Part shown: piece after piece, positions 12,082 to 25,425 of the stretch
Position numbering within the stretch: position 1 is the first letter of the stretch
How the letters are laid out: the number at the start of each line of letters is the position of its first letter
Source: Streptomyces sp. NBC_01294
Lineage (GTDB): Bacteria > Actinomycetota > Actinomycetes > Streptomycetales > Streptomycetaceae
Reading direction: 5' to 3'
DNA length: 64,000 nucleotides
Assembly: GCF_035917235.1 (NCBI RefSeq)
Contig: NZ_CP108423.1
Span: 3,289,001-3,353,000 of the forward strand
The notes under the pieces: model-generated
Told to the model about the DNA's origin: nothing
Database searches by the model: none
Seen by the model: the letters and a program-made list of their open reading frames with translations, nothing else
Position numbers and translations under genes: made by a program

Positions 12082-12274
12082 TACTTCTCCGGTTTCTGTG
12101 TGCCGTGTAGTGAAACTAACCTGGAACTCCCCCGACCCACGCGGTCGGGTGTGTCGAACACTGCACGCTCTCACCGAAGTGAGGCAGGCGCAGATTGCGG
12201 TGTGGTCTTCCTCGGCTCCCCGCGGGGTTTGTGTACACGCGGGAGCCCAGGGCACACCCCAGGCACAAGGTCAG
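12082..12274 (-). other. Long rpsL leader region
   Basis: No convincing gene is seen between the str promoter and the rpsL start. The stretch is rich in short C/T tracts and has weak inverted repeats only. It would form the 5' untranslated leader of the str transcript. Confidence 0.5.
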
Positions 12275-12303
12275 AGCGTACCTACCTCACAGAGGTAGGT
12301 CAA
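12275..12303 (-). promoter_or_regulatory. str operon (rpsL) promoter with palindromic spacer
   Basis: On the minus strand: -35 TTGACC (12303-12298), exactly 17 bases, -10 TACGCT (12280-12275). The expected start is near 12268, giving a leader of about 187 bases before rpsL. A perfect inverted repeat, CCTACCTC-N3-GAGGTAGG (12281-12299), fills the spacer and touches both hexamers. This could be an operator or a supercoiling-sensitive feature; that part is inference. Confidence 0.8.
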
Positions 12304-12528
12304 AACAAATGCCCAGCACGAAAACACACCGTGCGCAAGCCGTACGCGTCCACCTGTACCGGCCCCCGCCGCGGCGGTCCGCCGCGGCCTGCCGGGGCGA
12401 CGGTCTCCGAACAAAACAACAGGCGCGCAGGGACGGCCTGTTGAGCGGGGCATCCCGCCCAAACGCCCTAAACTGACACCTTGCCCGAGCGCGGAGCGCC
12501 CGCGAGTCGATCAGCAGGGAGCAGCACA

Positions 12529-14994
12529 TTGGGGACCCTGGCACCCGAGCCGACCACCGTCGACGCCCGTCCCCCCGCCCCGGCCCGCCTACCGGCCCCC
12601 CGCCGGTCCGGACCGTTCCGCGGTCCCCTGCTCGCGTTGCTCCTCACCTCGGCCGCCTTCTGCACGGCCTGGGTGGCACGCGGAACCTTCCCCTTCGGCG
12701 CCACCGGCCGGGCCGTGAACGACCAGGCCAACCAGTACGTGCCCTTCCACCGCGGGCTGTGGGACCTGGTCCACGGGCAGGCCGCCGGCGACATGCTCTT
12801 CACCTGGCGCGGCGGCTTCGGACAGCAGTTCCTGTCCGACTACCACACCTATCTGGGCAATCCCTTCTCCTGGCTGGCCGTCCTCGTCCCGCGGGCCCAC
12901 GTCGACCTCGCCGTCTTCGCGATCACCCCGATCACCATGGGCACCGCCGCCGCCCTGATGACCGTGTACCTCGGCAGGCTGCACCCCGGCCCGTGGTGGC
13001 AGCGGGGCGTGCTCGGAGCCGCGTACGGCCTGTGCGGCTGGGCGCTCAGCGACGGCTCGTACATCCCGATGTGGCTGTGGGGCCTGGTCGCGCTCCCGAT
13101 GCTCGGCATCGCCGTCGAGTGGTGCCTGGAGGGCCGCCGCTGGCCGGGCGTGGCCCTGCTGGTCGCGCTCGCCTGGTTCGGGAACTTCTACACCGCGATG
13201 ATGGCCACGATGGCCGCCTGCGTCCTGCTGGCCATCCGCATGGCCACCCGCGACATGACCGGCGCGCAGCGGCTGCGCGCCCTGTGGCGGGCCGCCACGG
13301 CCGCGGGGACCGGGTTGCTGCTCACCCTCCCCCTCCTCCTGCCGTCGTTCCTGTCCAGCGGCGCCGCGCAGCCCACCAGGGCCGCGGCCTTCGACCCCGT
13401 ACGGATCGAGATCTTCCTCGCGGGCATGCTCCCGGCCACCCACCTGTGGGGCGGCCGCCCGCGGCTCTACGTCGCCTCGCTCGGCCTGATCCTGGCCGGC
13501 GCCTTCGTCTTCAACACCCGCATCGCGCGGAGGACCCGCCTGGTGTGGGGGGCCGCGACCCTGCTCGTGGCCGCCTCCTTCCAGTTCCCGCCCACCCAGT
13601 ACGTGTGGCACGGGCTGGCGGTGCCGAACGGCAACCCGTACCGCGAGGCGTTCGTCTTCAGCGGGATGCTCGTGATCACCGCCTGGCTGGCGCTGGCCCA
13701 CCGGCCGCGCCCGCTGCACCTGGCCGCGGTCGCATCGCTGCTGGTGGCGGCCACCTTCGCGCTCCGCCGCACCGACGACTTCGGCGGCTGGACCTGGCCG
13801 GCCGTCCTCGGCGGCGGGGCGCTCTCGCTGCTGGCCCTGGTCCTGCTGCGGCTCGGCGAGAAGCGCCGGTACCTGATCCCGGTGGCCGCCACCCTGATGA
13901 TCGGCACCGTCTTCGCCGAGTCCACGGTCGCGGCGGCGAGCGCCGACGCCCGCCGGGCCCGCGAGCGCTGGGCGAAGCCGATCGCCACCTCGAACCGGTC
14001 GATCGGCAACCACTTCGAGGCCGTCCGGGAGGTGAACGGCTGGCCCGCGTACCGGACCGACTCGGGGGCGCCCCAGACCTCGTACAACGACGCCCTGGCC
14101 CTGCGGGCGGAAGGGCCGCAGTACTACAGCAGCTACCTCCCCGAGGTCACCTACCGGGCCCTGGCGCCCCTCGGATACGGCTTCAAGAACGACGGCCGGA
14201 CCTTCTTCGGCGCCGACAACCCGGTACTCGACGCGATCTTCTCGATCGGAGCCCGGGTCCGCCCCGGAACCGCGCCGGACACCTGGACGGCCTCGAAGTT
14301 CCCGGCTCCCCCGCTGGTCACGGTCCGCACCGGCCCGTACACCTCACCCCACCCCGCGGACAGCGTCTACGCCCGCCAGGAGAACGTCCTGGGCGCCACC
14401 GTCTACCAGGTCCCCCGGGTCACCCGCGGGGGCACCGCCACCGAGCAGAGGTACGCGGCCCGGTGCACCCCCGGCTCCGAGGCCTACTGGTCCTCCCCCG
14501 CCCTCTACGGCACCCTCCGCGCCGGCGGCACCGAGAAGCGGCTGGAGGACCGGATGACCGGGGTGACCCCCCTGGGCGCCGTGCCGGCCTCGGGGAAGGT
14601 CGACGTCACCGTGTCGACCCGGACGCGGGGCGCGGACGCCGGGAACCACCCGCTCGGCTGCCTGGACCGCCCGGCGCTCGCCAAGGCCGTCCGCCACCTG
14701 ACCACCACCGGGGCCACCTCGGTCCGCACGGGCGGCCACACCATCGAGGCCACCCTCCCCCCGGGCGCCGCGGGCACGGCCGTCCTCGCGATGACGGACA
14801 TCCCCGGCTGGCGGTGCTCGGCCCCGGTGCGGAGCTTCCACGGCCTGGTCTCCCTCCCCCTCACCCCGGGCACGACCAAGGTCTCCTGCACCTTCACCCC
14901 GAAGGGCCTCACCCCGGGCCTGGCGGGCGCCGCCCTCGCCCTGATGGCCCTCACCGCCTCCACCGCCACCACACTCCGCCGCCGGCGCGCCTGA
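12529..14994 (+). CDS. YfhO-like large integral membrane protein
   Basis: 821 aa from TTG at 12529, chosen because AGGGAG (12516-12521) precedes it at 7 bases; a TTG at 12481 would add 16 residues. After a Pro-rich N-terminus there are about a dozen hydrophobic helices up to roughly residue 470. An extracytoplasmic region of about 300 residues follows (motif QTSYNDALALRAEGPQY) and then one final helix ending in an Arg stretch (RRRRA). This matches the YfhO family, membrane proteins implicated in glycosylation of lipoteichoic acid or other surface polymers in Bacillus. It lies alone on the plus strand between rpoC and rpsL and shares a two-way terminator with rpoC. Substrate unknown. Confidence 0.72.
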   Translation: MGTLAPEPTTVDARPPAPARLPAPRRSGPFRGPLLALLLTSAAFCTAWVARGTFPFGATGRAVNDQANQYVPFHRGLWDLVHGQAAGDMLFTWRGGFGQQFLSDYHTYLGNPFSWLAVLVPRAHVDLAVFAITPITMGTAAALMTVYLGRLHPGPWWQRGVLGAAYGLCGWALSDGSYIPMWLWGLVALPMLGIAVEWCLEGRRWPGVALLVALAWFGNFYTAMMATMAACVLLAIRMATRDMTGAQRLRALWRAATAAGTGLLLTLPLLLPSFLSSGAAQPTRAAAFDPVRIEIFLAGMLPATHLWGGRPRLYVASLGLILAGAFVFNTRIARRTRLVWGAATLLVAASFQFPPTQYVWHGLAVPNGNPYREAFVFSGMLVITAWLALAHRPRPLHLAAVASLLVAATFALRRTDDFGGWTWPAVLGGGALSLLALVLLRLGEKRRYLIPVAATLMIGTVFAESTVAAASADARRARERWAKPIATSNRSIGNHFEAVREVNGWPAYRTDSGAPQTSYNDALALRAEGPQYYSSYLPEVTYRALAPLGYGFKNDGRTFFGADNPVLDAIFSIGARVRPGTAPDTWTASKFPAPPLVTVRTGPYTSPHPADSVYARQENVLGATVYQVPRVTRGGTATEQRYAARCTPGSEAYWSSPALYGTLRAGGTEKRLEDRMTGVTPLGAVPASGKVDVTVSTRTRGADAGNHPLGCLDRPALAKAVRHLTTTGATSVRTGGHTIEATLPPGAAGTAVLAMTDIPGWRCSAPVRSFHGLVSLPLTPGTTKVSCTFTPKGLTPGLAGAALALMALTASTATTLRRRRA

Positions 14995-15081
14995 CCCGGC
15001 GGCCGGCCGCGCTCGGCGAAGCGGCCCCCCTCGGCGAAACGGCCCCGCGGGGGGCGTGCTGGGCCCCGCGGAAACGAAAAG

Positions 15082-15115
15082 GCCCCCCGCCGCTCCTCTC
15101 GGAGCAGCGGGGGGC
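15082..15115. terminator. Bidirectional terminator between the YfhO-like gene and rpoC
   Basis: A 15-base stem with one mismatch (15082-15096 with 15101-15115) has a 4-base loop. TTCTTCTT follows on the plus strand and CCTTTTCGTTT on the minus strand, so it can serve both convergent genes. Confidence 0.85.
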
Positions 15116-15131
15116 TTCTTCTTACGAGCTC

Positions 15132-19031
<3,900 letters not shown>

Positions 19032-19090
19032 TGTGCGTCAATCCCTCTTTCGGGGTCGAGTCTCAATCATGGTCTGAACGGTCCCGGGGA

Positions 19091-19122
19091 TGACGGGGGG
19101 CTCTTGAGCGAGCCCCCCGTCA
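19091..19122 (-). promoter_or_regulatory. Perfect 13-bp hairpin between rpoB and rpoC
   Basis: TGACGGGGGGCTC (19091-19103) is exactly complementary to 19110-19122, with a 6-base loop. It lies 6 bases past the rpoB stop. No U-tract follows on the minus strand, so complete termination is unlikely. An RNA-processing site, mRNA stabiliser or partial attenuator between the two polymerase genes is more plausible. Confidence 0.65.
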
Positions 19123-19128
19123 GGCCCG

Positions 19129-22100
19129 TCAGACCTCTTCGACGCTGCTCGGCTCGCGCCGGGACAGGTCGATACCGAGCTCCTCCGCCGCGCGGAAGAC
19201 GTCCTCGTCGGTGTCGCGCATCTCGATGGACATGCCGTCCGAGGACAGCACCTCCACGTTGAGGCAGAGCGACTGCATTTCCTTGATGAGCACCTTGAAG
19301 GACTCGGGAATGCCCGGCTCGGGGATGTTCTCGCCCTTGACGATGGCCTCGTAGACCTTCACGCGGCCGGTGACGTCGTCGGACTTGATGGTCAGCAGCT
19401 CCTGGAGGGCGTAAGCGGCGCCATAAGCCTCAAGCGCCCACACCTCCATCTCACCGAAGCGCTGGCCACCGAACTGCGCCTTACCACCCAGCGGCTGCTG
19501 CGTGATCATCGAGTACGGACCGGTCGACCGAGCGTGGAGCTTGTCGTCGACCAGGTGGTGGAGCTTGAGGATGTACATGTACCCGATCGAGATCGGGTCC
19601 GGGAACGGCTCGCCGGAGCGGCCGTCGAACAGGCGCGCCTTGCCGGACGGGAGGACCAGGCGGTCACCGTCGCGGTTCGGGATGGTGTGCTCGAAGAGGC
19701 CGGCGAGCTCGTCCTCGCGGGCACCGTCGAACACGGGGGTGGCGACGTTGGTACCGGGCTCGACACGGTCGGCACCGATGACCTTCAGACGCTCGGCCCA
19801 CTCCTCGCCGAGCCCGGAGACGTCCCAGCCGCGGCTGGCGAGCCAGCCGAGGTGGATCTCCAGGACCTGTCCCGGGTTCATTCGGGACGGGACACCCAGC
19901 GGGTTCAGGATGATGTCGACCGGCGTGCCGTCCTCAAGGAAGGGCATGTCCTCGATCGGAAGGATCTTGGAGATGACACCCTTGTTGCCGTGGCGGCCGG
20001 CGAGCTTGTCACCGTCGGTGATCTTGCGCTTCTGGGCGACGTAGACGCGGACCAGCTGGTTCACGCCCGGGGGAAGCTCGTCGCCCTCCTCGCGGTCGAA
20101 GACGCGGACACCGATGACCTTGCCGATCTCACCGTGAGGGACCTTGAGCGAGGTGTCACGCACCTCGCGGGCCTTCTCACCGAAGATCGCGCGGAGCAGG
20201 CGCTCCTCCGGGGTCAGCTCGGTCTCGCCCTTGGGCGTGACCTTGCCGACCAGGATGTCGCCGGCGACGACGTCCGCACCGATGCGGATGATGCCGCGCT
20301 CGTCGAGGTCCGCGAGGACCTCCTCGGAGACGTTCGGGATGTCCCGGGTGATCTCCTCGGGGCCGAGCTTGGTGTCACGGGCGTCGACCTCGTGCTCCTC
20401 GATGTGGATCGAGGAGAGGACGTCGTCCTGCACGAGGCGCTGCGACAGGATGATCGCGTCCTCGTAGTTGTGACCTTCCCACGGCATGAACGCGACGAGC
20501 AGGTTCTTGCCGAGGGCCATCTCGCCCTCTTCGGTCGCCGGTCCGTCGGCGAGGACCTGGGACTCGACGATCCGGTCACCCTCGTTGACGATGACCTTCT
20601 GGTTGACCGAGGTGCCCTGGTTCGAGCGGGAGAACTTGGCGACGCGGTACGTGGTGTACGTGCCATCGTCGTTGGCGGCGGTGATGTAGTCGGCCGAGAC
20701 CTCTTGGACGACACCGTCCTTCTCCGCACGGATCGAGTCACCGGCGTCGACCGCACAGCGGTACTCCATGCCGGTGCCGACGAGCGGGGCCTCCGCCTTG
20801 ATGAGCGGAACGGCCTGGCGCATCATGTTCGCGCCCATGAGGGCACGGTTGGCGTCGTCGTGCTCCAGGAAGGGGATCATCGCGGTCGCGACGGACACCA
20901 TCTGGCGCGGGGAGACGTCCATGTAGTCGACGTCGTCGCCGGCGATGTAGTCGATCTCGCCGCCACGACGACGCACCAGCACGCGGTTCTCGGTGAAGCG
21001 CATGTCGTCGGACAGGCCGGCGTTGGCCTGGGCGATGACGAAGCGGTCTTCCTCGTCGGCCGTCAGGTAGTCGACCTCGTCGGTGACGACGCCGTCGATG
21101 ACCTTGCGGTACGGGGTCTCGACGAAGCCGAACGCGTTGACACGGCCGTAGGAGGCGAGCGAGCCGATCAGACCGATGTTCGGGCCTTCAGGGGTCTCGA
21201 TCGGGCACATGCGGCCGTAGTGCGACGGGTGAACGTCACGGACCTCGAAGCCGGCCCGCTCACGGGACAGACCGCCGGGGCCCAGCGCCGACAGGCGGCG
21301 CTTGTGGGTCAGACCCGAGAGCGGGTTGTTCTGGTCCATGAACTGGGACAGCTGGCTGGTGCCGAAGAACTCCTTGATGGAGGCGACGACCGGCCGGATG
21401 TTGATCAGGGTCTGCGGCGTGATCGCCTCGACGTCCTGGGTCGTCATGCGCTCGCGGACGACGCGCTCCATACGAGCCAGACCCGTGCGGACCTGGTTCT
21501 GGATGAGCTCGCCGACGTTGCGCAGACGACGGTTGCCGAAGTGGTCGATGTCATCGGTCTCGACCACGATCGAACGGCCGGACTCGCCGGTCGTCTCGGT
21601 CTCGCCGGCGTGCAGCTTGACCAGGTACTTGATCGTCGCGATGACGTCGTCGGTGGTGAGCACACCGGCGTCGAGCGGCTCGTCGGCGCCGAGCTTCTTG
21701 TTCACCTTGTAGCGGCCGACCTTGGCGAGGTCGTAGCGCTTCGGGTTGAAGTAGAGGTTCTCGAGCAGCGTCTGAGCGGCCTCGCGGGTCGGCGGCTCGC
21801 CCGGGCGCAGCTTGCGGTAGATGTCGAGCAGCGCGTCGTCCTGACCCTGGGTGTGGTCCTTCTCCAGGGTGGCGCGCATGGACTCGTACTCGCCGAACTC
21901 CTCGAGGATCTGCTCGGTGGTCCAGCCGAGAGCCTTCAGGAGGACGGTGACGGACTGCTTGCGCTTGCGGTCGATGCGGACACCGACCATGTCGCGCTTG
22001 TCGATCTCCATCTCCAGCCAGGCACCCCGGGACGGGATGATCTTGGCGGCAAAGATGTCCTTGTCGGACGTCTTGTCGATGGAGGAGTCGAAGTAGACGC

Positions 22101-22611
22101 CAGGGGAGCGGACAAGCTGCGACACGACGACACGCTCGGTGCCGTTGATGACGAAGGTGCCCTTGTTGGTCATGAGCGGGAAGTCGCCCATGAAGACCGT
22201 CTGAGACTTGATCTCTCCGGTCTCGTTGTTCGTGAACTCGGCAGTAACGAACAGCGGAGCCGCGTACGTGAAGTCGCGGTCCTTGCACTCGTCGACAGAG
22301 TTCTTCGCCGGCTCGAAACGGTGGTCGCGGAAGGTCAGCGACATCGACCCGGAGAAGTCCTCGATCGGCGAGATCTCCTCGAAGATCTCTTCCAGACCGG
22401 ACTTGGTGGGGACGTCCTGTCCACTCTCAAGCGCCGACTCGACGCGAGACTTCCAGGCAGCATTGCCGAGAAGCCAGTCAAAGCTCTCGGTCTGCAGCGC
22501 CAGGAGGTTCGGAACCTCGAGGGGCTCCTTGATCTTTGCAAAGGAGATGCGCAGCGGGGCGGTGCTGGCACCGTTGTTCGTATTGGTCGAGGCGTTGCGC
22601 GAGGCGGCCAA
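19129..22611 (-). CDS. rpoB: DNA-directed RNA polymerase subunit beta
   Basis: 1160 aa from the TTG at 22611, preceded by GGAAGGA at 7 bases and giving the start [15 protein letters not shown]; the open frame continues 36 codons upstream into the leader. The rifampicin region [17 protein letters not shown], followed by [13 protein letters not shown], is wild type at the usual resistance positions. [11 protein letters not shown] and the C-terminal [16 protein letters not shown] are present. It is transcribed from its own promoter (22791-22819) and probably by read-through from rplJL. Confidence 0.97.
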   Translation of the reverse strand: MAASRNASTNTNNGASTAPLRISFAKIKEPLEVPNLLALQTESFDWLLGNAAWKSRVESALESGQDVPTKSGLEEIFEEISPIEDFSGSMSLTFRDHRFEPAKNSVDECKDRDFTYAAPLFVTAEFTNNETGEIKSQTVFMGDFPLMTNKGTFVINGTERVVVSQLVRSPGVYFDSSIDKTSDKDIFAAKIIPSRGAWLEMEIDKRDMVGVRIDRKRKQSVTVLLKALGWTTEQILEEFGEYESMRATLEKDHTQGQDDALLDIYRKLRPGEPPTREAAQTLLENLYFNPKRYDLAKVGRYKVNKKLGADEPLDAGVLTTDDVIATIKYLVKLHAGETETTGESGRSIVVETDDIDHFGNRRLRNVGELIQNQVRTGLARMERVVRERMTTQDVEAITPQTLINIRPVVASIKEFFGTSQLSQFMDQNNPLSGLTHKRRLSALGPGGLSRERAGFEVRDVHPSHYGRMCPIETPEGPNIGLIGSLASYGRVNAFGFVETPYRKVIDGVVTDEVDYLTADEEDRFVIAQANAGLSDDMRFTENRVLVRRRGGEIDYIAGDDVDYMDVSPRQMVSVATAMIPFLEHDDANRALMGANMMRQAVPLIKAEAPLVGTGMEYRCAVDAGDSIRAEKDGVVQEVSADYITAANDDGTYTTYRVAKFSRSNQGTSVNQKVIVNEGDRIVESQVLADGPATEEGEMALGKNLLVAFMPWEGHNYEDAIILSQRLVQDDVLSSIHIEEHEVDARDTKLGPEEITRDIPNVSEEVLADLDERGIIRIGADVVAGDILVGKVTPKGETELTPEERLLRAIFGEKAREVRDTSLKVPHGEIGKVIGVRVFDREEGDELPPGVNQLVRVYVAQKRKITDGDKLAGRHGNKGVISKILPIEDMPFLEDGTPVDIILNPLGVPSRMNPGQVLEIHLGWLASRGWDVSGLGEEWAERLKVIGADRVEPGTNVATPVFDGAREDELAGLFEHTIPNRDGDRLVLPSGKARLFDGRSGEPFPDPISIGYMYILKLHHLVDDKLHARSTGPYSMITQQPLGGKAQFGGQRFGEMEVWALEAYGAAYALQELLTIKSDDVTGRVKVYEAIVKGENIPEPGIPESFKVLIKEMQSLCLNVEVLSSDGMSIEMRDTDEDVFRAAEELGIDLSRREPSSVEEV

Positions 22612-22790
22612 GAGGGGGTCCTTCCGAGGGCTCGGACTCACTACGCGCGTACCGGTCCCAGCAGACACAGAAGACAAGCCCCCCAAATCCGGCTTAAAGG
22701 CCAGATCAGAGCGGTTCAATCAAGTGTGCTCAAGCGTGGGCATGTCCCTGGCGACGGGCAGGGGACAGCTAACAGGCAGCGCAAAGGGTC

Positions 22791-22838
22791 AGTGTAGCCA
22801 CTTGGCTCACTGATGTCCAGACCAGGTTTCCGGAAACC
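22791..22838 (-). promoter_or_regulatory. rpoB promoter with upstream palindrome
   Basis: Minus strand: -35 TGGACA (22819-22814), 17-base spacer, -10 TACACT (22796-22791); predicted start near 22784, about 170 bases before the TTG start. A perfect 14-base palindrome, GGTTTCCGGAAACC (22825-22838), sits just upstream of the -35, where an activator or repressor could bind. The promoter fit is good; the operator role is inference. Confidence 0.75.
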
Positions 22839-23133
22839 GGCAACAGGCCTTCCCCAACTCGTTCAACCGACACCGTGTTCATCCAACACCGCGTCCAACG
22901 CTGCGGCTCCCGTACACAGAGCGCGTATCAGTACTGCCCTCTTCGTAGTCGATCCATGCCTCAGATCTCGGATCGAGGTGGTCGACCTCTCGACGGGTCT
23001 GAGAATTGCGCGCCACGTCCCGTTCGTCAAGGCCCCCTGCTCCGAGCGGATCATCTTTCGACCCAGCCTCGAGGCAACGAAGATCACCCTACTCCCCAAC
23101 GAGACCAGGGCAAGTCAGGCACTGCGGGTACGC
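22839..23133 (-). other. rplL-rpoB intergenic spacer
   Basis: About 300 bases with no supportable gene and lower GC than the flanking coding DNA. It holds several short inverted repeats (for example GAGATC/GATCTC types near 22970) and weak -35-like TTGACG on the minus strand without a matching -10. Read-through RNA from rplJL would cross it. Confidence 0.5.
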
Positions 23134-23169
23134 CGAAGGGCGACCACCCTTACGGGTGATCGCCCTTCG
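23134..23169 (-). terminator. Attenuator-like hairpin after rplL
   Basis: A 16-base stem with one mismatch (23134-23149 with 23154-23169) and a 4-base loop starts about 29 bases after the rplL stop. It lacks a T-run on the minus strand. In many bacteria a partial terminator here reduces rpoBC expression relative to L7/L12, which fits the separate rpoB promoter. Confidence 0.7.
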
Positions 23170-23197
23170 CAGGAGCCTCAGGGAGGCCCCAGAGGTG

Positions 23198-23581
23198 TTA
23201 CTTGACCTCGACAGCCGCGCCGGCAGCCTTGAGGGACTCGGCGGCCTTGTCAGCGGCCTCCTTGGCGACCTTCTCGAGGACCGGCTTCGGAGCGCCGTCG
23301 ACGAGGTCCTTGGCCTCCTTCAGGCCCAGGGAGGTCAGCTCACGCACGACCTTGATGACCTGGATCTTCTTGTCGCCGGCACCGGTGAGGATGACGTCGA
23401 ACTCGTCCTGCTCCTCGACCTCGGCAGCAGCGACACCGGCGCCACCGGTGGCGGCAACGGCGACGGCCGCGGCGGCGGTGACGTCGAACTTCTCCTCGAA
23501 GGCCTTCACGAACTCAGAGAGCTCGATGAGGGTCATCTCCTCGAACTGGGCGAGGAGGTCGTCCTGAGAGAGCTTCGCCAT
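23198..23581 (-). CDS. rplL: 50S ribosomal protein L7/L12
   Basis: 127 aa from the ATG at 23581 ([15 protein letters not shown]); a start 6 codons upstream is possible but lies in the Shine-Dalgarno region. It has the N-terminal dimerisation helices, an Ala-rich hinge ([12 protein letters not shown]) and the C-terminal factor-binding domain with [21 protein letters not shown]. It forms the ribosomal stalk with L10 and recruits EF-Tu and EF-G. It lies 110 bases after rplJ. Confidence 0.97.
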   Translation of the reverse strand: MAKLSQDDLLAQFEEMTLIELSEFVKAFEEKFDVTAAAAVAVAATGGAGVAAAEVEEQDEFDVILTGAGDKKIQVIKVVRELTSLGLKEAKDLVDGAPKPVLEKVAKEAADKAAESLKAAGAAVEVK

Positions 23582-23691
23582 GATGGGCGATCCTTCCACT
23601 AATTCGGCAGGTGCCGGATGTATATAGAGGCGGGCGTAACGGCCCGCTACGACCCACGCACTAGGCGGCGTGGATCAGTGCGCGAGCCGAA

Positions 23692-24222
23692 TTACTCGGC
23701 ACCGCCCTGCTCGGCGAGCTTGACGCGAAGCGCTTCCGCGGTGCGGACGAACTTCGACGGCAGCGCCTGGAAGAGCGAGGCAGCCTGAGACTGCTTGCCC
23801 TTGAACGCGCCGGCCAGCTTGCTGAGCAGAACCTCGCGGGACTCGAGGTCCGCAAGCTTCTTGATCTCATCGGCGGTGAGCGCCTTGCCATCAAGGACAC
23901 CCGCCTTGATGATGAGATTCGGGTTGTCCTTGGCGAAGTCACGCAGGCTCTTCGCCGACTCCACCGGGTCACCGGTGATGAAGGCGACCGCGGTCGGACC
24001 AGCGAAGTGCTCGTCCAGCGCGGTGATCCCGGCCTGGTTGGCCGCAATCTTGGTCAGCGTGTTCTTCACCACGGCGTACTGGGCGTTCTCACCGAGCGAA
24101 CGACGCAGCGTCTTGAGCTGCGCGACGGTGAGACCCCGGTACTCGGTCAGCACGGCGGCGTTCGAGCTCTGGAACTGGTCCGTGAGCTCGGCTACCGCGG
24201 CAGCCTTGTCGGGCCTTGCCAT
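23692..24222 (-). CDS. rplJ: 50S ribosomal protein L10
   Basis: 176 aa, normal length. Starts [13 protein letters not shown] and contains [16 protein letters not shown] and [11 protein letters not shown], the rRNA-binding domain. The C-terminal helix binds L7/L12 dimers. A GGAGG Shine-Dalgarno precedes the ATG. It heads the rplJ-rplL-rpoB-rpoC cluster and has a 200-base leader with an attenuator-like hairpin, as expected for L10 autoregulation. Confidence 0.96.
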   Translation of the reverse strand: MARPDKAAAVAELTDQFQSSNAAVLTEYRGLTVAQLKTLRRSLGENAQYAVVKNTLTKIAANQAGITALDEHFAGPTAVAFITGDPVESAKSLRDFAKDNPNLIIKAGVLDGKALTADEIKKLADLESREVLLSKLAGAFKGKQSQAASLFQALPSKFVRTAEALRVKLAEQGGAE

Positions 24223-24430
24223 AGAGCGTCGGCCTCCTTCCGGGTGATGAGGACCGCTCAGAAGGGGCTGAACAAAACGAAACGCCCCGGCGCAAGCGCA
24301 CGGGGCGTAAGCTCGACCGAATCACTCCGGGAGCTTCTCCACGAACACCTGCGCAGGACGTCCGCACTCAGCGGATCCTTCGGCCGCCGAACCCTTGCGG
24401 GCACGGCAACGACCAGCGGTCTTTGGCTTC
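24223..24430 (-). promoter_or_regulatory. rplJ leader, candidate L10 autoregulatory leader with attenuator
   Basis: The message from the promoter at 24437-24466 has a leader of about 207 bases. Within it ACGCCCCG pairs with CGGGGCGT (24282-24308), followed on the minus strand by TTTCGTTTTGTTC, which looks like an intrinsic terminator 60 bases before the rplJ ATG. The L10(L12)4 complex is known to bind such leaders in other bacteria. Whether the kink-turn binding site is present needs covariance analysis. Confidence 0.65.
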
Positions 24431-24436
24431 TGGTGA

Positions 24437-24466
24437 AGCGTACGTGAAGCGGCCGACCCAAGGCAA
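24437..24466 (-). promoter_or_regulatory. rplJ promoter
   Basis: Minus strand: -35 TTGCCT (24466-24461), 18-base spacer, -10 TACGCT (24442-24437). The -10 hexamer is identical to that of the rpsL promoter. The promoter sits 7-37 bases after the stop of the upstream lipoprotein gene, so rplJL can be transcribed independently of it. Confidence 0.7.
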
Positions 24467-24473
24467 ATCGCCC

Positions 24474-25376
24474 TCAGGACCGCTTCAAACCTCCCAGTCC
24501 GGCGTCCTTCAGCGTCTGGTCGGCCTCCTCCAGCGTCCGCTCGGTCTCCTTTCGGCTCTCCTCGATGCCCTTCATGACCGCGTCGAAGTCGGCCACCTGG
24601 TCCGCGGGCGGCGCGACGACCGGCTGGGCCGTCCCGTAACCGGAGAACTTCGCCGAGACCGTCGTGGTGCCCGCGCCGATCGTCCGTACCGTGTCGACGC
24701 GGACGGGATAGCCGTCCTTGCCGATCCACAGGTCCACTTCCAGGCTCGTGACGTCCTTCACGGCCTCGCGGAGGTACTGGCGGTTCGCCGCCTCCATCAC
24801 CTTGGTGGCCTCGTCCGCCTTGACCAGGTCCGCGTTGGTGAAGCTGCCCTTGAAGTGCCGGGCCTCGACACCGTCGGGCTGCTCCGCGCCGACGAGCGTG
24901 AGCTTGTCCTGGCCCAGGAGCAGCGCGAGGTACTCGGCCGGGTCGTCGTTGAGCCGGTACCGGGGCGTGCCGTCCTTGTTCAGGTTCATCTTCATCCAGG
25001 ACTTGCCCTGCACCGGCTTGTCGCTGTGGGTGTAGATGTCGTCGCCGATCAGGATCTGATCGCCCCTGCCCTCGGCCTGGTCCCGGATGGCCGTGGTCGC
25101 CGGGTACCAGCCCTTCGTCCCCGTGATCCGCTCCGGCTTGCCGGAGCTGCCGGTGATGGTCATGTCCATCGTGGCGAACTTGGCCGGCACGGTCTTCAGG
25201 TACGAGGCCTTCACCGCGTCCGCGGGCGTCTGCCCGGCCTGCGCGGCCTTGCCCCCGTCCGTCTTCCCCTCGTCCCCCGTGCCGGCCTTGCCGCCCCCGC
25301 AGGCCGTGAGGCCGCCCATGAGCAGGGCGGCCCCCGCCGCACCGACGCACAACCGCGTCAGGACAGCCGTGTTCAT
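24474..25376 (-). CDS. Secreted lipoprotein, LppX/LolA-like fold (first of pair)
   Basis: 300 aa. Signal peptide LCVGAAGAALLMGG and lipobox LTAC place the acylated Cys near residue 26, followed by a Gly/Lys-rich linker. The mature part has repeated amphipathic beta-type strands and the motif VDLWIGKDGYPVRVDTV, which recalls the LolA/LppX_LprAFG lipid-carrier fold. It ends with a charged helix. The neighbouring gene encodes a second, related lipoprotein, and the pair lies between rplA and rplJ as I recall for other Streptomyces. Cargo unknown. Confidence 0.72.
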   Translation of the reverse strand: MNTAVLTRLCVGAAGAALLMGGLTACGGGKAGTGDEGKTDGGKAAQAGQTPADAVKASYLKTVPAKFATMDMTITGSSGKPERITGTKGWYPATTAIRDQAEGRGDQILIGDDIYTHSDKPVQGKSWMKMNLNKDGTPRYRLNDDPAEYLALLLGQDKLTLVGAEQPDGVEARHFKGSFTNADLVKADEATKVMEAANRQYLREAVKDVTSLEVDLWIGKDGYPVRVDTVRTIGAGTTTVSAKFSGYGTAQPVVAPPADQVADFDAVMKGIEESRKETERTLEEADQTLKDAGLGGLKRS

Positions 25377-25425
25377 TTGTTCTCCCCCGTGTGCCGATCT
25401 GTGTACTGCGGTGGTGCGGCGCCGG

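Noticed and set aside
21300..21420. Rifampicin-resistance substitutions in rpoB
   Set aside because: The rif region reads as wild type at the positions I can compare.
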